NCBI RefSeq assembly: GCF_000340375.1
Contig: NZ_KB446646.1
Span: 62,001-126,000, forward strand
Length of the DNA stretch: 64,000 bases
Source of the DNA: Eggerthia catenaformis OT 569 = DSM 20559
Lineage (GTDB): Bacteria; Bacillota_I; Bacilli_A; Erysipelotrichales; Coprobacillaceae
Direction of reading: 5' to 3'
The position numbers and the translations under genes are program-made. Each line of letters begins with the position of its first letter. The first letter of the stretch is position 1. Under the pieces are notes generated by a model. The model saw only the letters and a program-made list of their open reading frames with translations. It ran no database searches and had not been told where the DNA came from. Below are positions 13,149-21,498 of this stretch, piece after piece.

Positions 13149-13748
13149 ATGAAAACATATGAAGGAAAAACTGTAGATGAAGCATTAAGTAATGCCTGCT
13201 TAGATCTAGGTGTTGCTTTAGATGATCTTCATTATGAAATAATTGAAGAAAAAAGAGGATTATTTTCAAAGAAAGCTGTTATTGAATGTTATGTAAATAG
13301 TATGATAGAAGAATATATGAGCAGCTTTGTTAGAAGAATCTTAACTGATATGGGATTTACTGTTGAAACAGCAACTTTTATTCAGGATAATAGATTTTAT
13401 TGTAATATTGATACTGATAATAATTCTATTCTTATTGGTAAAAATGGTGTTATTTTAAGAACATTAAATTTTATTACAAAGCATGCTGTCAATACTGAAT
13501 TTAAAGAAAAAATTGAAATATCTTTAGATATTAATGGCTATAAAGAATCTCGTTTTCAGAAAGTTACAGCAATGGGTAAAAGAATTGGTAAACAGGTTCA
13601 AAAAACACATGTAGATGTTAAATTGGATCCTATGCCTGCTGATGAAAGAAAAGTAATGCATTCAGTGATTGCTGAAATGGATCATTTAAGAACAGAATCT
13701 TCAGGAGAAGGAAAGAATAGATATATTACAATTTATTATGTGGATTAA
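13149..13748 (+). CDS. jag: RNA-binding protein Jag/KhpB (EloR)
   Basis: About 199 residues with three modules: a Jag-N domain (KTYEGKTVDEAL and FSKKAVIE), a KH domain with the GKNG loop near residue 100, and a C-terminal R3H domain (ERKVMHSVIAEM with a basic tail). The start at 13149 has AGGTGA five bases upstream; a GTG at 13140 is the alternative. In streptococci and lactobacilli the homologue binds RNA with KhpA and affects cell elongation. It is the last gene before a strong terminator. Confidence 0.92.
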   Translation: MKTYEGKTVDEALSNACLDLGVALDDLHYEIIEEKRGLFSKKAVIECYVNSMIEEYMSSFVRRILTDMGFTVETATFIQDNRFYCNIDTDNNSILIGKNGVILRTLNFITKHAVNTEFKEKIEISLDINGYKESRFQKVTAMGKRIGKQVQKTHVDVKLDPMPADERKVMHSVIAEMDHLRTESSGEGKNRYITIYYVD

Positions 13749-13770
13749 CACCTCTATTGAGGTGTTTTTT
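13747..13770 (+). terminator. Terminator after jag
   Basis: An eight-base-pair hairpin (AACACCTC-TATT-GAGGTGTT) runs into a T tract and closes rpmH-rnpA-yidC-jag. Confidence 0.9.
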
Positions 13771-13847
13771 AATAGTCTTCTTAAAAAGAAAAATTAATGA
13801 TATAATCATAAAAACTAGAAAAGTGAGGAATAGATAAGGAGATTCAT

Positions 13848-15182
13848 ATGAATGAGGATATTATTGCAGCTGTTGCTACATCACGATTAGAAGCTGCTAT
13901 TTCTATTATAAGATTATCCGGGTCAAATGTGATTGAATTTGTACAATCATTCTTTACCGGAAAAATTATAAATAAAAGAACACAGACAATATCTTATGGA
14001 TATATTGTTGATGGAGAAGAAAAAATTGATGAAGTGTTAGTTTCTATTTATCGGGGAAAGCATACTTTTACCGGTGAGGAGATGGTTGAAATTAATTGTC
14101 ATGGTGGAATCTTTATTACAAATAGAGTTTTACAGCTTTGTTTACATAAAGGAGCTAGAATGGCAGAAAGAGGAGAATTCTCTAAGCGAGCATTCTTAAA
14201 TGGAAGAATAGATCTTTCTCAGGCGGAAGCTATCAGTGATTTGGTAACTGCTCATAATGATGAAGCAAGAAAACTGGCATTAAAAGGAATACAAGGAAGT
14301 ATCAGTCATTTTATTACTGATTTAAAAGAAGATCTTATTCAGATTATTACACAGATAGAAGTCAATATAGATTATCCTGAATATGATGATATAGAAGAAT
14401 TAACAGCTGATAAATTACTGCCTAAATCTCAGAAATTAAAAGATAAGATGATGCATATCTTATCTGAATCAAAGAATATTAAATTAGTTAAAGAAGGAAT
14501 AAGTACAGTTATAGTAGGTAAGCCTAATGTAGGTAAGTCTTCTTTATTAAATGCCTTATTAGAAGAAGATAAAGCAATTGTTACTGAAATAGCCGGGACA
14601 ACCAGAGATATTGTAGAAGGAACAATCAGATTAGATAATCTTGTATTAAATATGATAGATACCGCAGGTATTCATCATACTGACGATAGAATAGAAACAA
14701 TGGGTGTAGAGAAATCATTGTCATTAATATCACAAGCTGATTTAGTATTATTGGTACTAGATGGTTCTAAACCTTTAGATAATGAAGATTACATGCTTTT
14801 AAATAAAACTAAGAATACTCATCGTATTATTATTATTAATAAACAGGATCAGGGATGTGTTATAGATATAGAAGGTATTCATATAAGTGCTAAAGATATG
14901 AATATTACAGATTTAACTGATTATATTAAGAATAGTTTTGATTTAAGTGTAATTAATGGAGAGGATGCTCATGTACTCGCAAATCAAAGACAGCTTCAAT
15001 TATTAGAACAAGCTAATGAATCATTAAATAAAGCTATTGATGCTATGAATAATAAGATACCTCCTGATTTGATTGTAACTGATTTATATGATAGTTGGGA
15101 GAAACTTAAAGAAATATTAGGAGAACAATCAAAAGAAGATCTTTTAGATGAATTATTTAAGAGATTCTGTATAGGTAAATAA
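13848..15182 (+). CDS. mnmE: tRNA modification GTPase MnmE
   Basis: 444 residues. With MnmG it makes the 5-carboxymethylaminomethyl group on wobble uridine of certain tRNAs. It has an N-terminal folate-binding TrmE domain (DIIAAVATSRLEAAISIIRLSG) and a G domain inserted in a helical domain: Walker A GKPNVGKSSLLN near residue 222, TTRDIVEG, DTAGI and NKQD. The C-terminal FCIGK holds the conserved cysteine. The start has AAGGAG. An extended -10 (TGATATAAT at 13798-13806) lies upstream, so the gene probably has its own promoter. Confidence 0.96.
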   Translation: MNEDIIAAVATSRLEAAISIIRLSGSNVIEFVQSFFTGKIINKRTQTISYGYIVDGEEKIDEVLVSIYRGKHTFTGEEMVEINCHGGIFITNRVLQLCLHKGARMAERGEFSKRAFLNGRIDLSQAEAISDLVTAHNDEARKLALKGIQGSISHFITDLKEDLIQIITQIEVNIDYPEYDDIEELTADKLLPKSQKLKDKMMHILSESKNIKLVKEGISTVIVGKPNVGKSSLLNALLEEDKAIVTEIAGTTRDIVEGTIRLDNLVLNMIDTAGIHHTDDRIETMGVEKSLSLISQADLVLLVLDGSKPLDNEDYMLLNKTKNTHRIIIINKQDQGCVIDIEGIHISAKDMNITDLTDYIKNSFDLSVINGEDAHVLANQRQLQLLEQANESLNKAIDAMNNKIPPDLIVTDLYDSWEKLKEILGEQSKEDLLDELFKRFCIGK

Positions 15183-15183
15183 T

Positions 15184-15402
15184 ATGAGTAAATATACATT
15201 TTTAAAAGAAAGATATAAGAAATATTTAAAATATTCATTAATACTATTTCTTTCTTCACTATTTATATTTTTAATAGTAACATCACTTAATGATAGTAAT
15301 AATCAGACATTAAAATTGATTAGTACAGTTACATTTTATCTTTTAACAGCTTCGGGAGTAGAAAGTATTTTATTATATGTGTTATCTAAGATATTAAAAT
15401 AA
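15184..15402 (+). CDS. Small two-span membrane protein, unknown
   Basis: 72 residues starting one base after the mnmE stop, so likely co-transcribed. The N-terminus is basic (KYTFLKERYKKYLKY), followed by two hydrophobic segments at about residues 17-33 and 43-68. I do not recognise a family. It has no cysteine pair or catalytic motif. The reading frame ends at a bidirectional terminator, which supports its being a real gene. Confidence 0.6.
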   Translation: MSKYTFLKERYKKYLKYSLILFLSSLFIFLIVTSLNDSNNQTLKLISTVTFYLLTASGVESILLYVLSKILK

Positions 15403-15423
15403 GGAACTCATAAGAGTTCCTTT
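15401..15423. terminator. Bidirectional terminator
   Basis: AAGGAACTC-ATAA-GAGTTCCTT lies between convergent genes and can serve both strands. Confidence 0.75.
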
Positions 15424-16096
15424 AAGCTTGTTTATAAAAAGCTGTCCCAAAATGAAGAATAATATAACCCAGCTCATTATCATTAAATGATTTACTGTAG
15501 TATTTTTCAACTATATCATTAAGAATTTCAGCACATTGAAATTCTCTTTGATCTTTGATAGCAGTTATATCAGATAAAGGATTACTATCAAGCTGCTGAT
15601 TTGTTTTTAATCTTTCAATAGCCGGATAGAAATGAAGAGTTATGCCATTATAAAATTCTTTATGCTGTTTTAAATCATATCCTAATTTATCTTTAATTTC
15701 TAATAATGCTTCATTCATAATATTTTCTACATCTTCACCTACAATATCACTTGATATATCAAAATCTAAATCTAATAAAGAGAGATTAGAAAGATACATA
15801 GCTGTATAATAGATATCATTTTTATCCATTTTAAGACAAAAATGTTCTTCTAAAGATGAAATAATCTTTTTAGCAATAGGATATGTTTCTAAATTTTTAC
15901 ATTGAATAAGCTGTGATTCACTATAGCTGATAAAGCTATTAGATAATAATCGGCTAATAGATAATGATAAATGAATAGATAAATTCTCTTTAGTAGAATA
16001 GGGAATATCTAAGTGATAATCATTTAAATATTGATTGATTACTTCATTTATATAGTCTTTGATATTATGGAATTCTTTTTGTATTATGATACTCAT
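15422..16096 (-). CDS. Stand-alone PRD-domain regulator
   Basis: 224 residues made of two PTS regulation domains and nothing else. The first PRD covers about residues 10-105 and the second 110-224. Such domains sense PTS sugar uptake through histidine phosphorylation in antiterminators (BglG/LicT) and activators (MtlR/LicR), where they are joined to an RNA- or DNA-binding part. Here no such part is present and the upstream start (AGAGGT site) is clear. PRD2 keeps both expected histidines (LHF-x-PAIERL and ILHFG). In PRD1 the second is replaced by tyrosine (AMYLSN). It could act by protein contacts or be a remnant. Confidence 0.7.
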   Translation of the reverse strand: MSIIIQKEFHNIKDYINEVINQYLNDYHLDIPYSTKENLSIHLSLSISRLLSNSFISYSESQLIQCKNLETYPIAKKIISSLEEHFCLKMDKNDIYYTAMYLSNLSLLDLDFDISSDIVGEDVENIMNEALLEIKDKLGYDLKQHKEFYNGITLHFYPAIERLKTNQQLDSNPLSDITAIKDQREFQCAEILNDIVEKYYSKSFNDNELGYIILHFGTAFYKQA

Positions 16097-16215
16097 TGAA
16101 AGACCTCTTTCCTAACTATTTGACATGATATATGAAAAGGAGATATTTGTCTATATCAAAATTTAAAGAAAGAAAATAGATAAGATTTTTAATATAAACT
16201 GTTTTTCATAAATTA

Positions 16216-16244
16216 TTGTTAGATTCTTGTTATTGTGCTAAAAT
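16216..16244 (+). promoter_or_regulatory. Promoter of the lysine operon
   Basis: TTGTTA, a 17-base spacer and TAAAAT preceded by TGC lie just upstream of the riboswitch aptamer. Confidence 0.65.
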
Positions 16245-16253
16245 TAAAAAGAA

Positions 16254-16449
16254 ATAGAGGTGCGGAAATTAAGAAGTGACTATTATATGAATACAGTCAG
16301 ATAGTCATAGAGGAATAACGCCGAAGAATTCTTAAAGCTGTATATGAAAGAATTCTGGTGAGATAGAGAATATCTATATCATTGTCACAAAATATTTGTG
16401 GAGAGCTATTGTATAAGAGAGGATGCAATAGGTTACTATTGCTTTTTTT
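16254..16449 (+). ncRNA. Lysine riboswitch (L box) with terminator
   Basis: The leader carries the L-box landmarks in order: AGAGGTGCGG, AAGTGA, AGAGGAATAACGCCGAAG, CTGGTGAGATAGAG and GGAGAGCTAT. P1 can form from ATAG (16254) and CTAT (16405). A terminator follows: GCAATAG-GTTA-CTATTGC with seven T (16425-16449). CTATTGTAT (16406-16414) can pair instead with ATGCAATAG (16423-16431), which would break both P1 and the terminator: a clear lysine-off transcription switch. The genes downstream are lysine genes. Confidence 0.92.
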
Positions 16450-16464
16450 ATAAGGAGGCAGATG

Positions 16465-16923
16465 ATGAAGAAAAAGAGTATCAGTCAGGTAAAAGTTAAT
16501 GAAAGCATTATTCAGGTATGCTTAAAGAATGTAGAAAAGAATTCTTTATTTGTATCTGAAATATTTAAGATTATCAGCCGACATAATGTAAATGTTGATA
16601 TGATATCAAGTATTATGTTAAGTGATGAAATGCAAATAGATTTTACAGCTGATGAAAGTTGTCAGAGTCAGTTAAATGAGGCTATTATGGAGATTCAAAA
16701 GAATCATCCTAGAATAGAAATGTATTCTTATAAGAATATAGGAAAAATATCTATATCGGGAGATATGGCTGAAGAAACCGGAGTTGCCTATCATATTTTT
16801 AAGATATTTGCAGATTGTCAAATTTCTTTTAGACAGGTTACAACTAGTGAAACAAGTATGGATTTTGTAGTAGAAAAGAAATATTTAAAAACTATTTATG
16901 AAAAGATAAAGGAGATGATGTAA
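16465..16923 (+). CDS. ACT-ACT protein resembling the aspartokinase regulatory subunit
   Basis: 152 residues, two ACT domains and no kinase domain. ACT1 (about residues 10-75) has the aspartokinase-type HNVNVDMISS followed by QIDFTAD. ACT2 (about 85-150) has SGDMAEETGVAYHIFKIF and TTSETSMDFVVEKK, matching the lysine-binding C-terminus of LysC. It resembles the separately made beta subunit of B. subtilis LysC, but stands as its own gene under a lysine riboswitch. The start at 16465 suits the AGGAGG spacing better than the ATG at 16462. It ends immediately before dapA. Likely role: lysine-responsive control of an aspartokinase encoded elsewhere, by inference. Confidence 0.75.
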   Translation: MKKKSISQVKVNESIIQVCLKNVEKNSLFVSEIFKIISRHNVNVDMISSIMLSDEMQIDFTADESCQSQLNEAIMEIQKNHPRIEMYSYKNIGKISISGDMAEETGVAYHIFKIFADCQISFRQVTTSETSMDFVVEKKYLKTIYEKIKEMM

Positions 16924-17820
16924 ATGTCATTATTTGAAGGAAGTGCTGTTGCTTTAGTCTTACCAATGCTTGAAGATGGACAGTTAGATATTGAAGGATT
17001 TAAAAGACAGGTTCAAAGAATGATAGATGGTGGGGTACAGGCTTTACTTGTGAATGGAACAACCGGTGAAACCGCAACGATTACTGTAGAAGAAGAATAT
17101 AAACTGGTTGATATTACAGTTGAAATGGCTAAAGGAACCGGAGTCAAAGTTATTGCCGGTGCCGGCAATAATGATACTTATACAGCTTTACAACTTGCTA
17201 AATATGATGAAAAGGCAGGGGCTGATGCTTATTTGGTGGTTACACCTTATTATAATAAGACATCTCAAAGAGGATTAATTGATCATTATACTTATATAGC
17301 TGATCAGGTCAATATACCAATGATTATTTATAATGTTCCGGGAAGAACAGGAATGACTATTACTCCTGAAACAGTTCAAGAGCTTGCTAAACATCCTCAT
17401 ATTATTGGTATGAAAGATGCTACTGATAATATCTCTTATTTAATGGAATGCTTAACACGAACACAGGGATTAGATTTTGATATTTATAGCGGCTGTGATG
17501 ATAATATTCTTCCTTTTATAGCAGCAGGAGGAAAAGGAGTTATTTCTGTAACATCTAATCTTTATCCAAGAGAAATAGAAATGCTAGCTCAGGCTTCATT
17601 AAAAGGTGATTTAGAATTTGCCAGAAAGCTTGCGATTGATTTAAATGATGTCTCTAAGAATCTCTTTATAGATGTTAATCCTATTATGCCTAAAGCAGCA
17701 TTAAAACATATGGGAATTATTAAAAACGCTTCTTTAAGAAGACCATTAATAGAAACGACAAAAGAGAATAAAGATAAACTCTTTAAAGCAATGGATTTAT
17801 TTGAAAGTAAGAGGTATTAA
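16924..17820 (+). CDS. dapA: 4-hydroxy-tetrahydrodipicolinate synthase
   Basis: A 298-residue class I aldolase condensing pyruvate with aspartate semialdehyde, the first committed step to diaminopimelate and lysine. The Schiff-base lysine is in IIGMKDAT. The catalytic tyrosine is in IIYNVPGRTG and the NGTTGE substrate loop is at the N-terminus. AAGGAGATGATG upstream supplies the ribosome site, overlapping the end of the ACT gene. It is second in the riboswitch-controlled operon. Confidence 0.96.
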   Translation: MSLFEGSAVALVLPMLEDGQLDIEGFKRQVQRMIDGGVQALLVNGTTGETATITVEEEYKLVDITVEMAKGTGVKVIAGAGNNDTYTALQLAKYDEKAGADAYLVVTPYYNKTSQRGLIDHYTYIADQVNIPMIIYNVPGRTGMTITPETVQELAKHPHIIGMKDATDNISYLMECLTRTQGLDFDIYSGCDDNILPFIAAGGKGVISVTSNLYPREIEMLAQASLKGDLEFARKLAIDLNDVSKNLFIDVNPIMPKAALKHMGIIKNASLRRPLIETTKENKDKLFKAMDLFESKRY

Positions 17821-17821
17821 T

Positions 17822-18568
17822 ATGAAAGTTCTTGTTTATGGATATGGAGTCATGGGAAAGAAAGTATGTCAGGCTGTTAAGGATGATCCATCATTAGAAT
17901 TAATTGCTGTTATATCACATGACTTTGATATAACACCTGATGTTCCTTATTATTATTCTTTAGAAGAAGTTAAAGAAGAAGCAGATGCTCTTATAGATTT
18001 TTCACATCCTAATAACTTAGAAGAAATTTTAATTTATTTAAAAGAAAAGAGTATCCCGGGTGTTATTGCAACAACCGGATATAATCAGAAACAACTGGAA
18101 TTAATCAAAGAGTATACAAAGATGATTCCTATCTTTCAGTCATATAATACTTCATTTGGTGTTGCTATGATTAATAAGATCGTCTCTCAATTTACCAAAG
18201 AATTCTATACAAACAATTATGATGTAGAAATTATTGAAGCCCATCATCATCGTAAGATAGATGCTCCTAGTGGAACTGCAAAAATGCTTTATCAAAGTGC
18301 TTCTGAGTCTATTAAAGACAGTTATCCTGTTTATGACAGAGAGTCTAGACATCAGAAGAGAGATAGAAATGAAATAGGAATATCTTCTATCAGGGCAGGA
18401 ACAATATGTGGAGAACATACTGTTCTTTATGGTGGAGAAGATGAATTGATAGAAATAAAACATACTGCTCTTTCTAGAGATATTTTTGCAAAGGGAGCTG
18501 TATCAGCAGTCAAAGTATTAATAAATAAAGAACCGGGATTCTATGATTTAAAGAATCTCTATGAATGA
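17822..18568 (+). CDS. dapB: 4-hydroxy-tetrahydrodipicolinate reductase
   Basis: 248 residues from the ATG at 17822 (MKVLVYGYGVMGKKV), one base after the dapA stop; the upstream in-frame ATG at 17801 lies inside dapA and is unlikely. An N-terminal Rossmann motif (GYGVMGKKV) binds NAD(P)H. The signature EAHHHRKIDAPSGTA holds the catalytic His and Lys. It makes tetrahydrodipicolinate. The later diaminopimelate steps are not encoded in this window. Confidence 0.95.
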   Translation: MKVLVYGYGVMGKKVCQAVKDDPSLELIAVISHDFDITPDVPYYYSLEEVKEEADALIDFSHPNNLEEILIYLKEKSIPGVIATTGYNQKQLELIKEYTKMIPIFQSYNTSFGVAMINKIVSQFTKEFYTNNYDVEIIEAHHHRKIDAPSGTAKMLYQSASESIKDSYPVYDRESRHQKRDRNEIGISSIRAGTICGEHTVLYGGEDELIEIKHTALSRDIFAKGAVSAVKVLINKEPGFYDLKNLYE

Positions 18569-18575
18569 GGATACT

Positions 18576-19874
18576 ATGATAATACAGACAAAATATGCTC
18601 AAATAAAGAATAATGAATTGTATATAGATGATGTTAGAGCCTCTGATTTAGTTAAGCAATATGGAACACCTCTTTATGTTATGAGTGAGGGACATTTAAG
18701 AGATAAATTGGAAGAATTACAAGTCTTTATGAATCAGTATGAAAAGAGCTTAGCTTTATTTGCTTCTAAATCATTTAGCTGTTTAGCTATGTATAAACTG
18801 ATTAAAGAATATAATATTGGGATAGATTGTGTCAGTGCCGGAGAAATGAGTATAGCTTTAAAAGCAGGTGTTGATCCTGATAAAATTTATTTCCACGGAA
18901 ATAATAAACTTCCCGTGGAAATAAATTATGCCTTAAATAATAATGTTTATCATTTTGTAGCAGATAATTTCTATGAATTAGATTTATTGGAAAGAATAGC
19001 TTCTAAGCTTAATAAGAAAGTCTTTATTACATTACGTGTTGTACCTGAAATTAAAGCGGGAGCTAATGAAAAAATACAAACCGGTATGAAAGATACAAAG
19101 TTCGGTTTTCCATCATCTGAAGGAATATATTTAAAGGCTATTCAACAGGTATTAGAATCTTCTTCTTTAGTTTATGAAGGATTACATGCTCATATAGGCT
19201 CTCAGGTCTTTGATTTAAATGCTTATAAAGAAGAAATGTATAAGTTTATGAAGTTTGCGGATGAAATCTATCAGACATTTCATATCGTAACGAGTAAAAT
19301 TAATGCCGGCGGAGGATATGGTATAGCTTATATTCAAGAAGATAAACCCTTAGATTTTAATGTAATTACTCAAACAATTATGTCTATTATTTATTCTCAT
19401 TATGATCAAAGAGGATGGACTCATCCGTCAGTTATGATAGAACCGGGAAGATATGTTACCGGGAATGCCGGTATTACTCTTTATACAATAGGCTCTATTA
19501 AAGAAATACCGGGTATGAAGACCTATGTTGCAGTAGATGGAGGAATGACTGATCATATTAGAACAGCCTTATATAATGCTAAGTATGAAGGTATTATTGC
19601 GAATAAGGCATCAGAAAAGAAAAATAAAATTGTTACTATTGCAGGAAAATGTTGTGAAAGCGGTGATATTTTAATTAGAGATATTAAAATACCTGATTCT
19701 GTTGAATCAGGTGATCTATTTACGATATTTTCTACAGGAGCTTATCACTATACGATGTCTTCAAATTATAATCAGTTACCTAAACCAGCGATTGTCTTTA
19801 CTTATAAAGGGCAATCAAGGCTTGTAGTTAGAAGACAGACATTTGATGACTTAATAGCTTTAGATATAGAATAG
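18576..19874 (+). CDS. lysA: Diaminopimelate decarboxylase
   Basis: A PLP-dependent fold III decarboxylase of about 432 residues that makes lysine from meso-diaminopimelate. The PLP lysine is in LFASKSFSCLAMY, HIGSQ and GGGYGIAY follow, EPGRYVTG binds the phosphate, and the active-site cysteine motif is CCESGDIL. The start is set at 18576 behind GAGGATA; the ATG at 18561 lies inside dapB. It is last in the lysine operon, with the stop codon inside the terminator stem. Confidence 0.95.
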   Translation: MIIQTKYAQIKNNELYIDDVRASDLVKQYGTPLYVMSEGHLRDKLEELQVFMNQYEKSLALFASKSFSCLAMYKLIKEYNIGIDCVSAGEMSIALKAGVDPDKIYFHGNNKLPVEINYALNNNVYHFVADNFYELDLLERIASKLNKKVFITLRVVPEIKAGANEKIQTGMKDTKFGFPSSEGIYLKAIQQVLESSSLVYEGLHAHIGSQVFDLNAYKEEMYKFMKFADEIYQTFHIVTSKINAGGGYGIAYIQEDKPLDFNVITQTIMSIIYSHYDQRGWTHPSVMIEPGRYVTGNAGITLYTIGSIKEIPGMKTYVAVDGGMTDHIRTALYNAKYEGIIANKASEKKNKIVTIAGKCCESGDILIRDIKIPDSVESGDLFTIFSTGAYHYTMSSNYNQLPKPAIVFTYKGQSRLVVRRQTFDDLIALDIE

Positions 19875-19892
19875 AGAAATCTATTCTTTTTT
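19868..19892 (+). terminator. Terminator after lysA
   Basis: AGAATAG-AGAAAT-CTATTCT followed by six T; it overlaps the lysA stop and abuts the convergent DUF3267 gene. Confidence 0.8.
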
Positions 19893-20514
19893 ATTGATAC
19901 CATATATATCCTTTATTACCGGGCTGAATATAAGCATTCTTAGGTACTTGCTTTAATATTAATACAATATCTCTATAATCAGGAGCGGGAGATATTAATC
20001 CCATAAACATAAGTATCATAGAGATAGTAATAAGCCATTTCATAGATACAGGAGTTATTAAAAATAAAATCATAAATAGAATACCTAATAAAGAAGGAGA
20101 TAAAGCCATTAATATAAAACGATTTCTTTTTAATCTACAAGGAGATATACAAAAAGCTCTTAATTGTCTTAAAGATATGCCGATATAAACTTTAGATTCC
20201 TTATAGTAACATAAAGCATGACATAATTCATGTAAAGGCATACCTACAAAAAAGCCTATAATTAAAGAAAGAGGAAAAAATCTAAAATCAATAAATATAT
20301 CATTTGTTTGTATTCTCTTTATAAAAACTATAATAAAACAAATAATTATAGGAATAATAAAATATAAAGTTAATCCTTTAAAAATATTATCAGGTCTCTT
20401 TAAATAAACAGCATGATTAGGAATATATGTTTCTTTTATTTCCTTATCCCATTCCTGTTTTCCATTAGTAACTGTATTCCAGTCTATATTCCCTTTCCAT
20501 ATAATCTTTGACAT
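19891..20514 (-). CDS. DUF3267 putative zinc metalloprotease (membrane)
   Basis: 207 residues. A hydrophilic N-terminus (to about 45) is followed by four or more membrane segments. The second carries MPLHELCHAL, an HExxH zinc motif, and a later ISPAPDYRDI supplies a candidate third ligand. This layout is that of the DUF3267 putative zincin family. The substrate is unknown. AGAGGT precedes the start. It is convergent with lysA and divergent from the hydrolase-lipoprotein locus, so it probably stands alone. Confidence 0.75.
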   Translation of the reverse strand: MSKIIWKGNIDWNTVTNGKQEWDKEIKETYIPNHAVYLKRPDNIFKGLTLYFIIPIIICFIIVFIKRIQTNDIFIDFRFFPLSLIIGFFVGMPLHELCHALCYYKESKVYIGISLRQLRAFCISPCRLKRNRFILMALSPSLLGILFMILFLITPVSMKWLITISMILMFMGLISPAPDYRDIVLILKQVPKNAYIQPGNKGYIWYQ

Positions 20515-20686
20515 ATGATTACCTCTCTTACTTGTATTATATACTAATTATAAATGAATATGGATATAAGTTTTTTAAGACAGAATAGACAAAAGAGTTT
20601 CTTAACTGAATTACAGGAGATAAATATAATAATATTCATTTTACTAAAGAATCATAAAAAAACATTATAAAAAGTTCACAAAAGAA

Positions 20687-20715
20687 TTGAATTATTAACT
20701 TTTAAATATTATAAT
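20687..20715 (+). promoter_or_regulatory. Promoter of the hydrolase-lipoprotein locus
   Basis: TTGAAT, a 17-base spacer and TATAAT. The 309-base gap between 20515 and 20823 also holds a short leader ORF and a hairpin, listed separately. Confidence 0.7.
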
Positions 20716-20729
20716 TTAGGAAAGGAGAC

Positions 20730-20762
20730 GTGATATCAATGGTTTCTTTATCTAAAGAGTGA
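20730..20762 (+). CDS. Short leader ORF ahead of the hydrolase gene
   Basis: A tiny frame with a long Shine-Dalgarno-like AGGAAAGGAG in front. Reading from GTG at 20730 gives MISMVSLSKE; reading from ATG at 20739 gives MVSLSKE. A frame of exactly the same length, coding MIPLVYLSKV, lies at the same place in the second copy of this locus (52129-52161), with different codons for the shared Leu-Ser-Lys. It may be a regulatory leader peptide. Its end overlaps the hairpin at 20755-20782. Expression is unproven. Confidence 0.4.
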   Translation: MISMVSLSKE

Positions 20763-20782
20763 AGGTCATAATATTCACTCTT
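20755..20782 (+). promoter_or_regulatory. Hairpin overlapping the leader ORF end
   Basis: A perfect nine-base inverted repeat (AAGAGTGAA / TTCACTCTT, 10-base loop) starts within the leader ORF and has no T tract, so it is more likely a regulatory RNA fold than a terminator. Confidence 0.45.
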
Positions 20783-20823
20783 GCTTATGTATAATAAATA
20801 TTTTAGAAAGGAAAGTGAATAAG

Positions 20824-21498
20824 ATGAAAAAAGGAATAGTATTTATTGTATCATTGTTGTTAGTTTTTAATTCGAGCTTAATTGGCGTACAGGCAAAAGA
20901 TGTATCTGAAATGAATGATAAGGAAAGAGAAGAATATATTAATAAGGTATTTGATCCTAAACTGGTTGACAGATTAAATAAACAGGGAGATAAAAAGCAG
21001 GTATATCAGCCTAAGTCGTTAACTGGGAGTAATCGTGGAGTCAGAGCCGCTAAAGGAAGGTATCCAAAAAGAAAAGGTGTTATACTTTATACTCCTGATA
21101 AATATAAAGGAGTCGTCCCTCTTGGACATGCAGGCATGGTTTATGATAGAGGTTGGATTATAGAATCCTTGGGAGATGGTGTTCAGTGGGGTTATAATAA
21201 TTGGGATACCCAGCATAGTAAGTGTTACGCTTTAGGAGTAAAAGGAACATCGGTTAAACAAGATGCCAAAGCCGGTGACTATTGTGTAAAGCAGATTGGA
21301 AAACCATATAATTATAACTATTATAATATGGGAACTAGAAAAAGTTTTTATTGTTCACAGCTTATATATGCAGCTTATCTAGATACATGCGGTGTTGACC
21401 TTAATACACCTAGTTTTGATATTGGACCTTTAAAAGCAATACATCCGGTAGAATTACTTGAAGGACCAAAGACAACCTTACTTTATAGGAGCAGTTAA
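20824..21498 (+). CDS. Secreted permuted NlpC/P60-like hydrolase
   Basis: 224 residues from the ATG at 20824 (AGAAAGGAAAG upstream). A signal peptide (about residues 1-25, ending VQAKD) and a charged linker precede a YiiX/YebB-like permuted papain-fold domain. The histidine comes first (LGHAGMVYD), and the cysteine late, in SFYCSQLIYAAY. This order is the mark of permuted NlpC/P60 enzymes, which act as amidases, peptidases or acyl hydrolases at the cell surface. The lipoprotein gene follows at once with its ribosome site inside this gene's end. In the second copy of the locus this gene is deleted. Confidence 0.75.
   Translation: MKKGIVFIVSLLLVFNSSLIGVQAKDVSEMNDKEREEYINKVFDPKLVDRLNKQGDKKQVYQPKSLTGSNRGVRAAKGRYPKRKGVILYTPDKYKGVVPLGHAGMVYDRGWIIESLGDGVQWGYNNWDTQHSKCYALGVKGTSVKQDAKAGDYCVKQIGKPYNYNYYNMGTRKSFYCSQLIYAAYLDTCGVDLNTPSFDIGPLKAIHPVELLEGPKTTLLYRSS

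Noticed and set aside
18896-18923. Inverted repeat TTTATTTCCACGG / CCGTGGAAATAAA inside lysA
   Set aside because: It lies within an intact, well-conserved coding region and has no T tract or other regulatory context.
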